A stretch of DNA of 64,000 bases from Dryocola sp032051265 (GTDB lineage Bacteria; Pseudomonadota; Gammaproteobacteria; Enterobacterales; Enterobacteriaceae). Position 1 is the stretch's first letter. Every line of letters starts with the position of its first letter. The stretch is taken from contig DAMBYU010000009.1 of the NCBI GenBank assembly GCA_032051265.1, positions 1 through 64,000 on the forward strand. Direction: 5' to 3'. The translations under genes and the position numbers were made by a program. Positions 44,490-53,461 of the stretch are shown here, piece after piece. The notes below the pieces were generated by a model. That model was given only the letters and a program-made list of their open reading frames with translations. It did not search any database and was not told the DNA's origin.

Positions 44490-45262
44490 AGCGGCTCTTT
44501 TTCCGTATAATCCTGGTTTAATGCCCAGAGTTCAGTGTATTTATTAAACGTGTATTGTGCGTTAACTACCGCCAGCAACCAGCCTTGTTTCCCGTCCAGA
44601 AAACCTGCACGCAGTAGCAGCGTTTTGCAGAAGGCCCCCAAAGTGTGGCTTAAAATTCCGGCCAGCGAGACTTTTTTGCCGCGCTGATGACGCTCGTGCG
44701 CCCAGGCCGTTGCGTAGCTTAGCTGCTTGCGCTGGAAACCTGCAAAATCCCGGCAGGTCAGATGGAGCAAATCACCTGCAAGCGGGATGATTTTAGCGTC
44801 AGGCGCATTCAGGGATTCATGCACCTGATTATCGTTATAGCGATAGCGTTCCCGGGCATAGAGACGGGTTACACGGTCCGGGTACCAGCCGCTGTGGCGC
44901 ATGAAGCGGCCCAGAAAAAGGTTGCGGCGGGCAATGCTGTAAACGGCGCCGGGCTGTGGATCGGCAAGGACTGCTTTTAGCGAGGCGGCAAGCTCGGGCG
45001 TTACTCGCTCATCGGTATCGATCATCAAAATATAATCGCCGCTGGCATAGTCCTGGGCGCGCTGGCGCTGTATCCCAAAGCCCTGCCAGTTTTCATTCAC
45101 GAAAACTTTCACCCCCGCCTGACGGGCGATATCAACGGTTGTATCAGTGCTGCCCGAATCCAGCAGAACCACTTCGTCAGCCCAGGCCACCGATGCCAGG
45201 CATTCCGGCAGAATATCCGCCGCGTTTTTGGCGATCATCACCACCGATATTCGGCTGGGCAT
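44486..45262 (-). CDS. waaE: WaaE (KdtX), LPS inner-core beta-glucosyltransferase
   Basis: A family-2 glycosyltransferase. In Klebsiella and Serratia WaaE adds beta-1,4-glucose to heptose I of the LPS inner core, a step that E. coli K-12 and Salmonella lack. It has 258 residues. The GT-A nucleotide-binding start ISVVMIAKNAADILPECLAS, the acidic LLDSGSTD, and the DxD-type motif LMIDTDERV (near 90) are visible. It lies between waaA (TAATG overlap) and coaD (ATGA overlap). It marks the locus as the Klebsiella/Serratia core type. Confidence 0.93.
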   Translation of the reverse strand: MPSRISVVMIAKNAADILPECLASVAWADEVVLLDSGSTDTTVDIARQAGVKVFVNENWQGFGIQRQRAQDYASGDYILMIDTDERVTPELAASLKAVLADPQPGAVYSIARRNLFLGRFMRHSGWYPDRVTRLYARERYRYNDNQVHESLNAPDAKIIPLAGDLLHLTCRDFAGFQRKQLSYATAWAHERHQRGKKVSLAGILSHTLGAFCKTLLLRAGFLDGKQGWLLAVVNAQYTFNKYTELWALNQDYTEKEPL

Positions 45263-46536
45263 TAATGGCTCCGCTGCGGCAGATAAGGTTGCAGTAACTG
45301 TAGCAAACGCTGTAATGCGCCCTGGTTTTGATGCAGCACTTCTACAGCGTGGCGGCCGTAGTACAAACGATAGTCTTCATCGGTCAGCAGCGTGGTGATT
45401 TCGGTCACCAGAGACGCTGCGTCGCTGACGGTGATCATGCCATCAGCCTGCTGTAGTTTGGCGCAGATATCTTTGAAATTGAAAATGTGCGGGCCCATCA
45501 GCACAGGTATGGCGTGAGCCGCCGGCTCCAGCGGGTTGTGTCCGCCTCGTTCCACCAGGCTGCCGCCAACAAACGCCAGATCGGCAATGCCGTACAGCAG
45601 CATAAGCTCGCCCATCGAATCGCCTATCACCACCTGGGTGCTGCCCGACGGGATTTCACCGCTGCTGCGCAGCGTGTAACTGAACCCGCTTTTTTGCACC
45701 AGCTCTTTGGCATCCTTAAAGCGTTCCGGATGGCGTGGTACCAGAATCAGCAACAGATCGGGGAATTTCGCCAGCAGCTGGCGATGCGCATCCAGGATAA
45801 TACTTTCTTCGCCATCGTGGGTGCTGGTGGCAATCCAGACTTTACGGCGTGGAGCCCACTGGCGACGCAGCGTGATAGCACGCGCGGCAAGCTCAGGCGT
45901 GACAGAAATATCAAACTTCAGGCTGCCGGTAACCGTGAGCTGGGCGCGTTTCAGACCCAGCTCGAGGAAGCGACCAGCATCTTCTTCATTCTGCGCAGCG
46001 ATAAGTGTAATTCTGCTCATCAGGCGACGCGTGAAATTACCGAGCTTCTTATAGCCTTTCGCGGAGCGTTCGGATAAACGAGCGTTGGCGATAACCAGCG
46101 GGATCTTGCGGTCATGCAGCGCGGTAATCATGTTCGGCCACAGCTCTGTTTCCATAACGATCACCAGTTTCGGGCGTACAGTATCCAGAAAACGGTTCAT
46201 AGCGCAGGGCAAATCGTAAGGCAGATAAACATGGTGGACGTTTTTACCAAAGGCCGACTGCACTCGTTCGGAGCCGGTTGGCGTCATCGTGGTGACAGTA
46301 ATAGGGATAGTCGGGTAACGATGGCGCAGGGCACGAACCAGTGGGATCGCTGCAAGGGTTTCCCCTACGGAGACGGAATGCAGCATGATACCGTCCGGTG
46401 CTACTTTCCCTCGACAAAAGCCATAGCGTTCTGCCCAGCGTTTACGGTACGCAGGAGCTTTACGGCTACGGAGCAAAAGTCGCAGCCACACGAAGGGCTG
46501 AATGAGATAGAGCAGAGCGGTATACAATGATTCCAA
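45262..46536 (-). CDS. waaA: WaaA (KdtA), Kdo transferase
   Basis: It adds the Kdo residues to lipid IVA, the first step of the LPS core and essential for growth. It is a family-30 GT-B enzyme, anchored by an N-terminal membrane segment (YTALLYLIQPFVWLRLLL). Conserved parts are HSVSVGETLAAIPL, METELWPN, SLKFD and GGSLVERGGHNPLE. No ATG lies at the expected start; I chose the TTG at 46536 (424 residues; 425 in E. coli). An ATG seven codons upstream (46557) is an alternative but has no ribosome site. Confidence 0.94.
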   Translation of the reverse strand: MESLYTALLYLIQPFVWLRLLLRSRKAPAYRKRWAERYGFCRGKVAPDGIMLHSVSVGETLAAIPLVRALRHRYPTIPITVTTMTPTGSERVQSAFGKNVHHVYLPYDLPCAMNRFLDTVRPKLVIVMETELWPNMITALHDRKIPLVIANARLSERSAKGYKKLGNFTRRLMSRITLIAAQNEEDAGRFLELGLKRAQLTVTGSLKFDISVTPELAARAITLRRQWAPRRKVWIATSTHDGEESIILDAHRQLLAKFPDLLLILVPRHPERFKDAKELVQKSGFSYTLRSSGEIPSGSTQVVIGDSMGELMLLYGIADLAFVGGSLVERGGHNPLEPAAHAIPVLMGPHIFNFKDICAKLQQADGMITVSDAASLVTEITTLLTDEDYRLYYGRHAVEVLHQNQGALQRLLQLLQPYLPQRSH

Positions 46537-46698
46537 GCGAATTTTCCGTATTTTCATTATCGGCGGGCAAATTCTAAGCATTCGCAGGGCGTAAAGCTAT
46601 TGTTTTGGTGATATTCGACGGCTTTGCCGATTGTTCGGGTAATCTGGCGGCGAAAAACCGCTTTGCGGGCCGTCGGATGCAGCCCGCGAAGAGCAAAG

Positions 46699-47694
46699 TT
46701 AACCGGGGACTCGCGTTGCTTTTTTCAGCTTCAGGTAGCGGCGGCCTAAGCGCCAGCGCAGACGAAAGCCCCGGGCATTCTTCCAGATGAGACGCCAGAT
46801 CCCGCGGTCGAAAAACTCCTGGATTATCATTTTTTTCTTCTGCGGGTCCTTCATATTATTGAACGTATGCAGGATCCCAAGGCCTTCTTTGGCTATCTGC
46901 CAGTTGCAGGCGGGGATATTTTTTACCTGTTCCGGATAGCGCAAATTAATGGCCTCCAGCATTTCAAGGATTTTGATGTAATGGCGTGCCGAGCGGATTA
47001 GCGTGTCATCGGTATCTGGTTTATGGGAAACCGAGGCGGAATGAATGTAGTAGTCGTAAAATCTTTCACTGGTGTACTGAACGCGCTGCGCTGCAAGTAA
47101 CACTTCAGTGGTCCAGGGAATATCCTGATGACGTAAGCCTGGTTCGAATTTAAAACCGTGCTCGCGGATAAAGTCATGGCGGTAGAGATTCAGCCAGGTA
47201 ACATGCAAAAACTTACGGGAATCCAGCGCCTTTTTAAGCCAGGCAGGCCCGCTCATTACGCCAGTTGACTGCAGTTTGTCTTCAGGAAAGATTGGGCGCG
47301 ATGGCTTCCGGTTGTTTTCATAGACATAGTTGCCGTTACAGGTGACGACATCCAGATGGCTTGCCAGCGCCAGATCCAGCAGGCGGCGGTACATACCCGG
47401 TTTGAAATCGTCGTCAATGTCCGGAAAAGAGAGATACTGCCCCGTAGCTGCAGCAAGGCCGGTATTACGCGCGATAGATACGCCCTGATTTTCCTGCTCA
47501 ATAACCAACATACCCGGAAACCTGTCGCGCCAGGCGTCGATAATCGTCATGGATCCATCGGTTGAACCATCGTTCACCATGATAACTTCCATCTCTTCGA
47601 TGGCCTGGGCTTCGAGACAGGCGAAAAATTTCGCCAGGAAAAGTTCGCCGTTATAGACAGCAACGACAACGCTAAGTAAAGGGGTCTGGAGCAT
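46699..47694 (-). CDS. WaaH-like family-2 glycosyltransferase of the LPS core
   Basis: A 331-residue GT-A glycosyltransferase. LLSVVVAVYNGELFLAKFF opens the fold, MVNDGSTDGS binds the nucleotide sugar, and the metal motif is FPDIDDDF. The layout through RHQDIPWTTEVLLAAQR resembles E. coli WaaH (YibD), which adds a uronic acid to heptose III under phosphate stress; I compared it with remembered WaaH. In E. coli waaH lies beside tdh, whereas this gene is inside the core cluster, after wabH. The ATG at 47694 is preferred to an upstream start that would overlap wabH. It is probably the last gene of waaQ-wabG-wabH. The true sugar added is unknown. Confidence 0.8.
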   Translation of the reverse strand: MLQTPLLSVVVAVYNGELFLAKFFACLEAQAIEEMEVIMVNDGSTDGSMTIIDAWRDRFPGMLVIEQENQGVSIARNTGLAAATGQYLSFPDIDDDFKPGMYRRLLDLALASHLDVVTCNGNYVYENNRKPSRPIFPEDKLQSTGVMSGPAWLKKALDSRKFLHVTWLNLYRHDFIREHGFKFEPGLRHQDIPWTTEVLLAAQRVQYTSERFYDYYIHSASVSHKPDTDDTLIRSARHYIKILEMLEAINLRYPEQVKNIPACNWQIAKEGLGILHTFNNMKDPQKKKMIIQEFFDRGIWRLIWKNARGFRLRWRLGRRYLKLKKATRVPG

Positions 47695-47714
47695 AAAGTT
47701 ACCTGAAAGTACTG

Positions 47715-48815
47715 TTATATTTTTTCTTTCGCCAGAGACAAATACTGCTGGCAAATGGCACTGGTGCTGTAGGACTCAACGGTGCCGGCATCGATAACCG
47801 GTGGGTTGTTATAGATATCCACCATTGTATCCGCCAGCTGGCGATCGCTCATGCCTGAGAGGCCGCGTGCCAGCGGCCCGATCAGAATTTCTTCCGGACC
47901 GCCCGGACAATGGGTGCTGACGGCAGGCGTCTGGCAGATAAGCGCTTCAACCAGGACATTGCCAAAGCCTTCACAGTCTGAGCTCAGCAGCAGCAGGCGG
48001 GCATTAGCTATCCACGGATAGGGGTTAGGCACGAAGGATTTGAAGATGACGCGGTCGGCAACGCCTGCGGCGACGGCCATCGTTTTTATCTCTTGAATGC
48101 GTTCATCGCTGCCGTTACCCATCAGGATTAATGGCGCCTGAATGCCGCTCAATGCATAGGCTTTGATGAGCCGGTCATGGCGCTTGTGCTCATGGAAACG
48201 GCCAACGTGGATAAGGTACTCCTGGCCTGACATTTCACAGTGCTCTTTAGCGCGCTGTTGAATACCGTCAATATCAAAAGGATTATGAATGACCGTGCTT
48301 TTAGCCAGGGTGATGTCGAACCGCTCGGTAATATCGTGCAGCACCGCCTTCGACACAGCGACTACGTTGCTGTTCTCATAAACGCGTTTTATTTTCTGGC
48401 GTTTTACCCAGCGGGAGAAGCCGTGGCGATGCAGAAGATAAGAGAAAGAGAACATCCCGTGTACGCAATACCACAGCTTTTCGCGTGGAATGGTTTTGGA
48501 GTGGGCGACGATGCGGTCTGTTTTATGCAAATGGGAGAAAATAAGATCAAATTTTCCCGTTTTCTGCGCCTTCTCTACGGCCTTATCCAGCAGCGCTGCC
48601 CGACGAGTTAACTCGGTGAGCTTACGCCAGGGCTTTCTACAGGTATCCAGAATGATTTGGTAATCGACCCCGTCCGGGATCTCATAATCACAGACGCGAC
48701 GCAAAGAGAAGATCGAGACCTGATGGTCCATACCGACCAGCCCCCTGGAAAGGGTTAGCACGGTTTTCTCAGCGCCGCCGCCGGGTAATCCATCGATAAT
48801 CATTAGGATGCGCAT
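47715..48815 (-). CDS. wabH: WabH-like family-4 glycosyltransferase of the LPS core
   Basis: A 366-residue GT-B enzyme. The N-terminus MRILMIIDGLPGGGAEKTVL has the glycine-rich acceptor-side loop. The C-terminal donor domain has YLIHVGRFHEHKRHDRLIKA and SDCEGFGNVLVEAL, with the conserved E-x7-E-type motif. Klebsiella WabH adds GlcNAc to the core galacturonic acid before WabN deacetylates it; this gene's place after wabG and the presence of a wabN-like gene suggest the same step. It begins 3 bases after the wabG stop. Confidence 0.78.
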   Translation of the reverse strand: MRILMIIDGLPGGGAEKTVLTLSRGLVGMDHQVSIFSLRRVCDYEIPDGVDYQIILDTCRKPWRKLTELTRRAALLDKAVEKAQKTGKFDLIFSHLHKTDRIVAHSKTIPREKLWYCVHGMFSFSYLLHRHGFSRWVKRQKIKRVYENSNVVAVSKAVLHDITERFDITLAKSTVIHNPFDIDGIQQRAKEHCEMSGQEYLIHVGRFHEHKRHDRLIKAYALSGIQAPLILMGNGSDERIQEIKTMAVAAGVADRVIFKSFVPNPYPWIANARLLLLSSDCEGFGNVLVEALICQTPAVSTHCPGGPEEILIGPLARGLSGMSDRQLADTMVDIYNNPPVIDAGTVESYSTSAICQQYLSLAKEKI

Positions 48816-48818
48816 CGT

Positions 48819-49946
48819 CTAGTCCAGTATGTTTTGATACAGCGAAATAAGTTGCTGTGAAAGTTTTTCCGGCGTCGCTTCCCTGACCCGCTCACGCGCA
48901 TGAATTCCCATGATTTCATTCAGGTGCCGTGCAGGGATAGCCATCACCGCATCCGACAGTTCCTGAATGTTCAGGGCATCGCAAACATATCCATTTTGTC
49001 CGGTCGTTATAAATTCAGCCCCACCGCAGGTGGGCGTAGTAATAACCGGTAAACCACATGCCATGGCTTCTAAGATCACATTGGGGAAAGGATCATAGAG
49101 CGTTGGCAGCAATAATGCGTCAGCGGCCTGATAAAACGGTAGCGTATTTTTCTGCATCCCCATGAACATTACCCGATCCTGACACCCCAGAGATTGTGCC
49201 AGCGCCCGATAAGTTTTTTCCGCTTTGTCTTGCCCCACCACAATCAGATAGCGATCGCTATTAGCGACAGCCCGGATAGCGCTGGCAAGGCCCTTGCGTT
49301 CAAATCCGGAACCCACAAACACCAGCGCGACAGCCTGCTGTGGAAGATTAATTTCATCTCGCCAGGTTGCCCGTTGTTCGGGCGTAGCCGGAACGAAGCG
49401 GGAGGAGTCAATAGCATTATAGATGACATGTATCTTATTAGCAGGTATAGCAAAATCTTCGATAATTTCGCGTTTCACCATTTCGGCGTTACAGATGACC
49501 GCTTTCAGCTCCGTCGCCTCATACATCGCCTGCTCAGCCTGCATCACATAGCGATGATAACGATCGCGGAGCAGCAGTTGCTGACGCCACGCCGGCAGGA
49601 TGCGGGCACGCTGAAGTAACCAGCGGCGATGTACACCGTCACCGGCACGATAGATATCGCAGCCAGCTATACGTTCATGGCTCTGTACCAGGTCAAAATT
49701 CTCACGTTGCCACAAGGCTCGTGCGGCATCCGCAAAACCTTTCTCACGGCTGATACGGCCCCATTTTATGGGATCGCAAATGTGGATATGCCAGTTCTCC
49801 TGACGCTCGCCCTGCCACTGACGAGTGATAACGTTCAGCTCCAGATCATGTGCGCTCAGCGCTTCCAGGGCGCGTGAGACAAAGCGTTCTGCACCGCCGT
49901 CCGGACGGTACTTTTGGCGGACAATGGCCAGACGGCAGCGTTTCAT
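48819..49946 (-). CDS. wabG: WabG/WaaG-like family-4 glycosyltransferase of the LPS core
   Basis: A 375-residue GT-B enzyme of the WaaG family. It starts RLAIVRQKYRPDGGAERFVS, with SHERIAGCDIYRAGDGVHRR typical of WaaG/WabG, and has donor-site motifs VFVGSGFERKGL and DPFPNVILEAMACGLPV. E. coli WaaG adds glucose to heptose II, and Klebsiella WabG adds galacturonic acid at that place. The surrounding waaE, wabH and wabN genes favour WabG, but the sugar cannot be read from the sequence. The ATG overlaps the waaQ stop by 4 bases. Confidence 0.82.
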   Translation of the reverse strand: MKRCRLAIVRQKYRPDGGAERFVSRALEALSAHDLELNVITRQWQGERQENWHIHICDPIKWGRISREKGFADAARALWQRENFDLVQSHERIAGCDIYRAGDGVHRRWLLQRARILPAWRQQLLLRDRYHRYVMQAEQAMYEATELKAVICNAEMVKREIIEDFAIPANKIHVIYNAIDSSRFVPATPEQRATWRDEINLPQQAVALVFVGSGFERKGLASAIRAVANSDRYLIVVGQDKAEKTYRALAQSLGCQDRVMFMGMQKNTLPFYQAADALLLPTLYDPFPNVILEAMACGLPVITTPTCGGAEFITTGQNGYVCDALNIQELSDAVMAIPARHLNEIMGIHARERVREATPEKLSQQLISLYQNILD

Positions 49947-51019
49947 AACAGCTGTTTCCTTGCGGCAGTAACCACGGCGTCCACTGGAATCGCATCCAGA
50001 TAGCGCTCGCTGGTTTTCGTATCAATTTGATCCGGGTTGGGAAGCGGGCCGTAATCACCAGCCCAGATAACCTCGCCTTTTACCTGCCAGGGACTCCAGA
50101 AAGTGAGTTTTGACGGACCAAACAGGGCGATGCAGGGAGTCTGTAGTGCAGCAGCCATATGCATGGGAACGGAGTCGACGCCGATAAAAAGGCTGGCATG
50201 ATCGATAAGCGCGGCTAGCTGGCGCAGGCTTAAATCGCCTGCCAGGGAACTAATGCGTTCTGCTGGGCATAACGCGCGGATGGTGTCGATCATCGCTTTT
50301 TCGTTCTTATCCGGCCCGGATGTAAGCACAATGGTGTGGCCATCTTTCTGTAGCGCGGAAATCGTCGCTGCCATTTTTTCTTCATCCCAACATTTAAAGA
50401 ACCAGCGGGATGTGGGCTGCACCACGATAAATGGCCCCTCAATGCCTTTGGTATTCAGCTTCGCCTGAACTGCCAGCCAGTCATCTGGCTGATAGCTCAT
50501 GGTGACATTATTAACGGGAGGGATCTTCAGGGGAGCCAGAATGGAAAGATTTTGCTCGACGGTATGCATGGTTTGGTGGCCGGTAACGGGTGCGAGCTGA
50601 GTGTGGCATTGGCTCCAGAACCAGCCACGGCGTTTGTTGAAATCAAACCCGATGCGGGCTGGCGCACCTGTAAAGCGAGTGACGATGGCGCTACGCCACT
50701 GATCGGCAAGGTTCACCACCAGGCTATATCGCTGCTGGCGCAGCGTTTTCAGGAGCTGCCACTCTTTGCATAAATGCTGCCGGGTGCCAAGTTTGCGCCA
50801 TTTACGATCGATGCCGTAGATGTGATGAATAAAAGGATGCGCCGCCAGCATATCGCGCGTTTCTTCATAAAGCAGAACATCAATCTGAGCCTGTGGCCAG
50901 GCCTGATGCAGCGCATCGATCACCGGTGTTGTCAGCAACATATCACCGTGATGGCGCAGTTTTATGAGTAATATACGAGTTTGCGGCCCGTCAACGAGTG
51001 TATGCAAAGCGTTATTCAT
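49943..51019 (-). CDS. waaQ: WaaQ, LPS heptosyltransferase III
   Basis: It adds heptose III to heptose II of the inner core. A family-9 GT-B enzyme of 358 residues from the ATG at 51019. ATG (51025) and a TTG further upstream are also possible, and none has a strong ribosome site. It starts the fold with ILLIKLRHHGDMLLTTPVID; the donor-site motifs are FIGVDSVPMHMAAAL and ALFGPSKLTFWSPW. It is the first gene of waaQ-wabG-wabH-GT2. The 157-base divergent region to wabN holds the promoters; no ops/JUMPStart element was found there. Confidence 0.92.
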   Translation of the reverse strand: MNNALHTLVDGPQTRILLIKLRHHGDMLLTTPVIDALHQAWPQAQIDVLLYEETRDMLAAHPFIHHIYGIDRKWRKLGTRQHLCKEWQLLKTLRQQRYSLVVNLADQWRSAIVTRFTGAPARIGFDFNKRRGWFWSQCHTQLAPVTGHQTMHTVEQNLSILAPLKIPPVNNVTMSYQPDDWLAVQAKLNTKGIEGPFIVVQPTSRWFFKCWDEEKMAATISALQKDGHTIVLTSGPDKNEKAMIDTIRALCPAERISSLAGDLSLRQLAALIDHASLFIGVDSVPMHMAAALQTPCIALFGPSKLTFWSPWQVKGEVIWAGDYGPLPNPDQIDTKTSERYLDAIPVDAVVTAARKQLL

Positions 51020-51176
51020 TATCATCTTTAGGTGATTAACCAAAGCGTGATTCTAATAGACCTTGAGTGTGGTTGCTACAATTCTACTCAGGAGTCGGTG
51101 CATTCCTGGAAAGCGGTTTGCCCTTATCTGGCAGGCTGCGTAACATGGGGTAAACATCGTTAGCTCAGAGACGACA

Positions 51177-52130
51177 ATGACTACCCCTGCATTTATCATC
51201 ACTATCGATACCGAAGGCGATAATCTGTGGCAAAACCACCGGCAGATCAAAACTGAGAATGCACGTTTTCTGCCACGTTTTCAGTCGCTTTGTGAAAAAT
51301 ATGCATTCAAACCCGTCTGGTTAACAAATTACGAAATGGCGGTTGACCCGGTTTTTATCGCCTTTGCCAAAGACGTTATTGCGCGCGGGCAAGGCGAGGT
51401 TGGAATGCATTTGCATGCCTGGAACAGCCCGCCCGAGTTTGATCTAACCGGGGATGACTGGCGCTGGCAGCCTTACCTTATCGAGTATCCGGATGAAATT
51501 CTGCGTGAGAAAGTCGTCTATATGACAACACTTCTCGAAGAGACTTTTGGCACTAAAATGGTCAGCCATCGGGCCGGGCGTTGGGCTTTCGATAGCCGTT
51601 ATGCGCGCCTGCTGGTGGCGTTGGGCTATAAAGTCGATTGTTCAGTTACGCCTCGCGTAAACTGGAGAAATGCCAAAGGTTCACCTGCTGGCAATGGCGG
51701 AACAGACTACCAACATTTCCCGACAGGCTCCTATTTTATGGATCTGGATGCCATCAACCAGCCGGGTAACTCTCCGTTACTGCAGGTACCGATGAGCATC
51801 CAGTATAAGCACAGCGCTCTGATGAACAGCGTTAAGCAAGGATACGATCGTCTGCGAGGTAAATATCGCAGCCCATCGGTGAACTGGCTTCGTCCGTCAG
51901 GCGGAAACGCTGCGCAAATGATTGCTGTGGCGGAAAAAACGTTGGCAGAAGGAAATGATTATGTGGAATTTATGCTTCATTCCTCAGAATTTATGCCCGG
52001 TGGCAGCCCGACATTCAAAGATGAAGCGGATATCGAGCGGCTTTATCAGGATTTAGAGACATTGTTCGCATGGCTTGCTGAACGTACCCGGGGTATGACT
52101 TTGGCTGAGTATTATGAAATAAAAGCGTGA
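51177..52130 (+). CDS. wabN: WabN-like polysaccharide deacetylase
   Basis: A 317-residue protein with a NodB-type deacetylase fold. The first catalytic motif is FIITIDTEGDN (Asp11/Asp-type pair), the metal histidines are in GMHLHAWN (about 81-88), and SHRAGRWAFD carries the Arg motif. It has no signal peptide, so it would work in the cytoplasm. Klebsiella WabN removes the acetyl group from a core GlcNAc so that the core carries glucosamine; pairing with wabH supports this role. It is the only gene of the core cluster on the plus strand, divergent from waaQ and convergent with waaL. Confidence 0.82.
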   Translation: MTTPAFIITIDTEGDNLWQNHRQIKTENARFLPRFQSLCEKYAFKPVWLTNYEMAVDPVFIAFAKDVIARGQGEVGMHLHAWNSPPEFDLTGDDWRWQPYLIEYPDEILREKVVYMTTLLEETFGTKMVSHRAGRWAFDSRYARLLVALGYKVDCSVTPRVNWRNAKGSPAGNGGTDYQHFPTGSYFMDLDAINQPGNSPLLQVPMSIQYKHSALMNSVKQGYDRLRGKYRSPSVNWLRPSGGNAAQMIAVAEKTLAEGNDYVEFMLHSSEFMPGGSPTFKDEADIERLYQDLETLFAWLAERTRGMTLAEYYEIKA

Positions 52131-52176
52131 TTAATAAAAAGCTACTCATTTGAAGGAATATGCTGAGTTAATGAAC

Positions 52177-52215
52177 TATCCCAGCTATCATTTTAATTTG
52201 ATGATAGATGGGATA
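52177..52215. terminator. Long hairpin between wabN and waaL
   Basis: TATCCC-AG-CTATCAT (52177-52191) pairs with ATGATAG-AT-GGGATA (52201-52215) around a 9-base loop. It lies between the two convergent stops, in AT-rich flanks. A classical T run is missing, but it is well placed to end transcription from both sides. Confidence 0.55.
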
Positions 52216-52227
52216 ATTAATAATAAA

Positions 52228-53460
52228 TTAGTTCTTTTTTTCTGACTCAGGTAAACGCAACGCGGCCAAGGTTATAATAATAACAAAAAATATTGTTTGC
52301 TCTCTACTTATAAATATGACATCACTTAAACCCACCGTCATTATAGTTAGCGTCACGCCTAAAAGAGCATTGTTTTTAGTTTTAAAACAGGCTGTTAGCA
52401 TCAATACATACGTGACAATAAGCGCAATTAATCCAGGGATTCCCTGAAGTGATGCAGTTTCAATTAACTCGTTATGTAAATGAGTACCAACATATTGAAG
52501 CGAGGCTTTATTTTGCTGCGTTTCTTTTACATATTTCTGAAAAAATGTCTCGCGCTGTTCAAGACTCATGCCCAATGGATTATTCTCAAAGGCCTTATAA
52601 CCTACATTCCACATTGCAAGACGGGCGGTAAATGAACCCTGGATGTTACCATGATTGTCTTCGTAATTTTTTATTTCATTAACCGTGGCAGTTATTTTAG
52701 GTTTTATATATTGATTGTAACCCATTGTAAAAGCGGCGATGAATAAAAAAAAGCAAATTAAAATATTCTTAGAGCGGTTTTTTTTCCATGCAAACAATGA
52801 AATTAAGACTATTAATGGATAGAAAATGAGTATATTTCTTGTGCCTGTTTTAAATATTATAAAAATTGAAAGAAGGAGTGTTGCCAGAGACAGAAGCTTG
52901 AATATGCTTTTTTTATAAGTTTGTAAGATAACAATAGTGCAAATTGATATTGTGGAGTACATATAAGCACTATCTGTGGCAAAGCCAAGATAAAAGTCGA
53001 CTCGTCCTTTTCCCCTTATCATCTGATGAAACCCAATCATAGTTGCTATTATAAATGTTAAAAAGAATACGATATCGATATATTTTTTCTGAGAAAATGA
53101 TACTTTGTCGGCCATTGAAAATAAAGCATAAGAAATGATTCCTCCTAATAATAGACGTTGTCCAGTATTAAAATAGGAGTTATATTTATTGTAATCTGGA
53201 TTTCCAATATATTCAAAGCAGAACCATAAGTATTTACTTAAGCCAATTAAAATTATTGCACTGGTTATAATTAATAAATCTTTTTGTGGTTTTATTTTCC
53301 ATTGCAAGGCAACTGAAATTATTGATAAGTAAGAGGTTAAGAAGAAAAAGACTCGGCTCCACGAACTGCTAACAAAATTCAACAATAAGGATAAAAAGGC
53401 CAACCCTAGTATGGCAAAAAAAATATTTTTCTTGATTGGCTGAATTAAAGTCTTAGACAT
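52228..53460 (-). CDS. waaL: WaaL, O-antigen ligase
   Basis: It joins O antigen from undecaprenyl diphosphate to the lipid A-core on the periplasmic face. It has 410 residues and about 11-12 membrane segments. The large periplasmic loop lies between about 270 and 345, with ARLAMWNVGYKAFENNPLG and the histidine motif YVGTHLHNELIETASLQG seen in E. coli WaaL. The sequence is otherwise divergent, as usual for this serotype-linked gene. It is strikingly AT-rich compared with waaF/waaC. It starts 1 base after the preceding gene's stop. Confidence 0.9.
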   Translation of the reverse strand: MSKTLIQPIKKNIFFAILGLAFLSLLLNFVSSSWSRVFFFLTSYLSIISVALQWKIKPQKDLLIITSAIILIGLSKYLWFCFEYIGNPDYNKYNSYFNTGQRLLLGGIISYALFSMADKVSFSQKKYIDIVFFLTFIIATMIGFHQMIRGKGRVDFYLGFATDSAYMYSTISICTIVILQTYKKSIFKLLSLATLLLSIFIIFKTGTRNILIFYPLIVLISLFAWKKNRSKNILICFFLFIAAFTMGYNQYIKPKITATVNEIKNYEDNHGNIQGSFTARLAMWNVGYKAFENNPLGMSLEQRETFFQKYVKETQQNKASLQYVGTHLHNELIETASLQGIPGLIALIVTYVLMLTACFKTKNNALLGVTLTIMTVGLSDVIFISREQTIFFVIIITLAALRLPESEKKN

Positions 53461-53461
53461 A

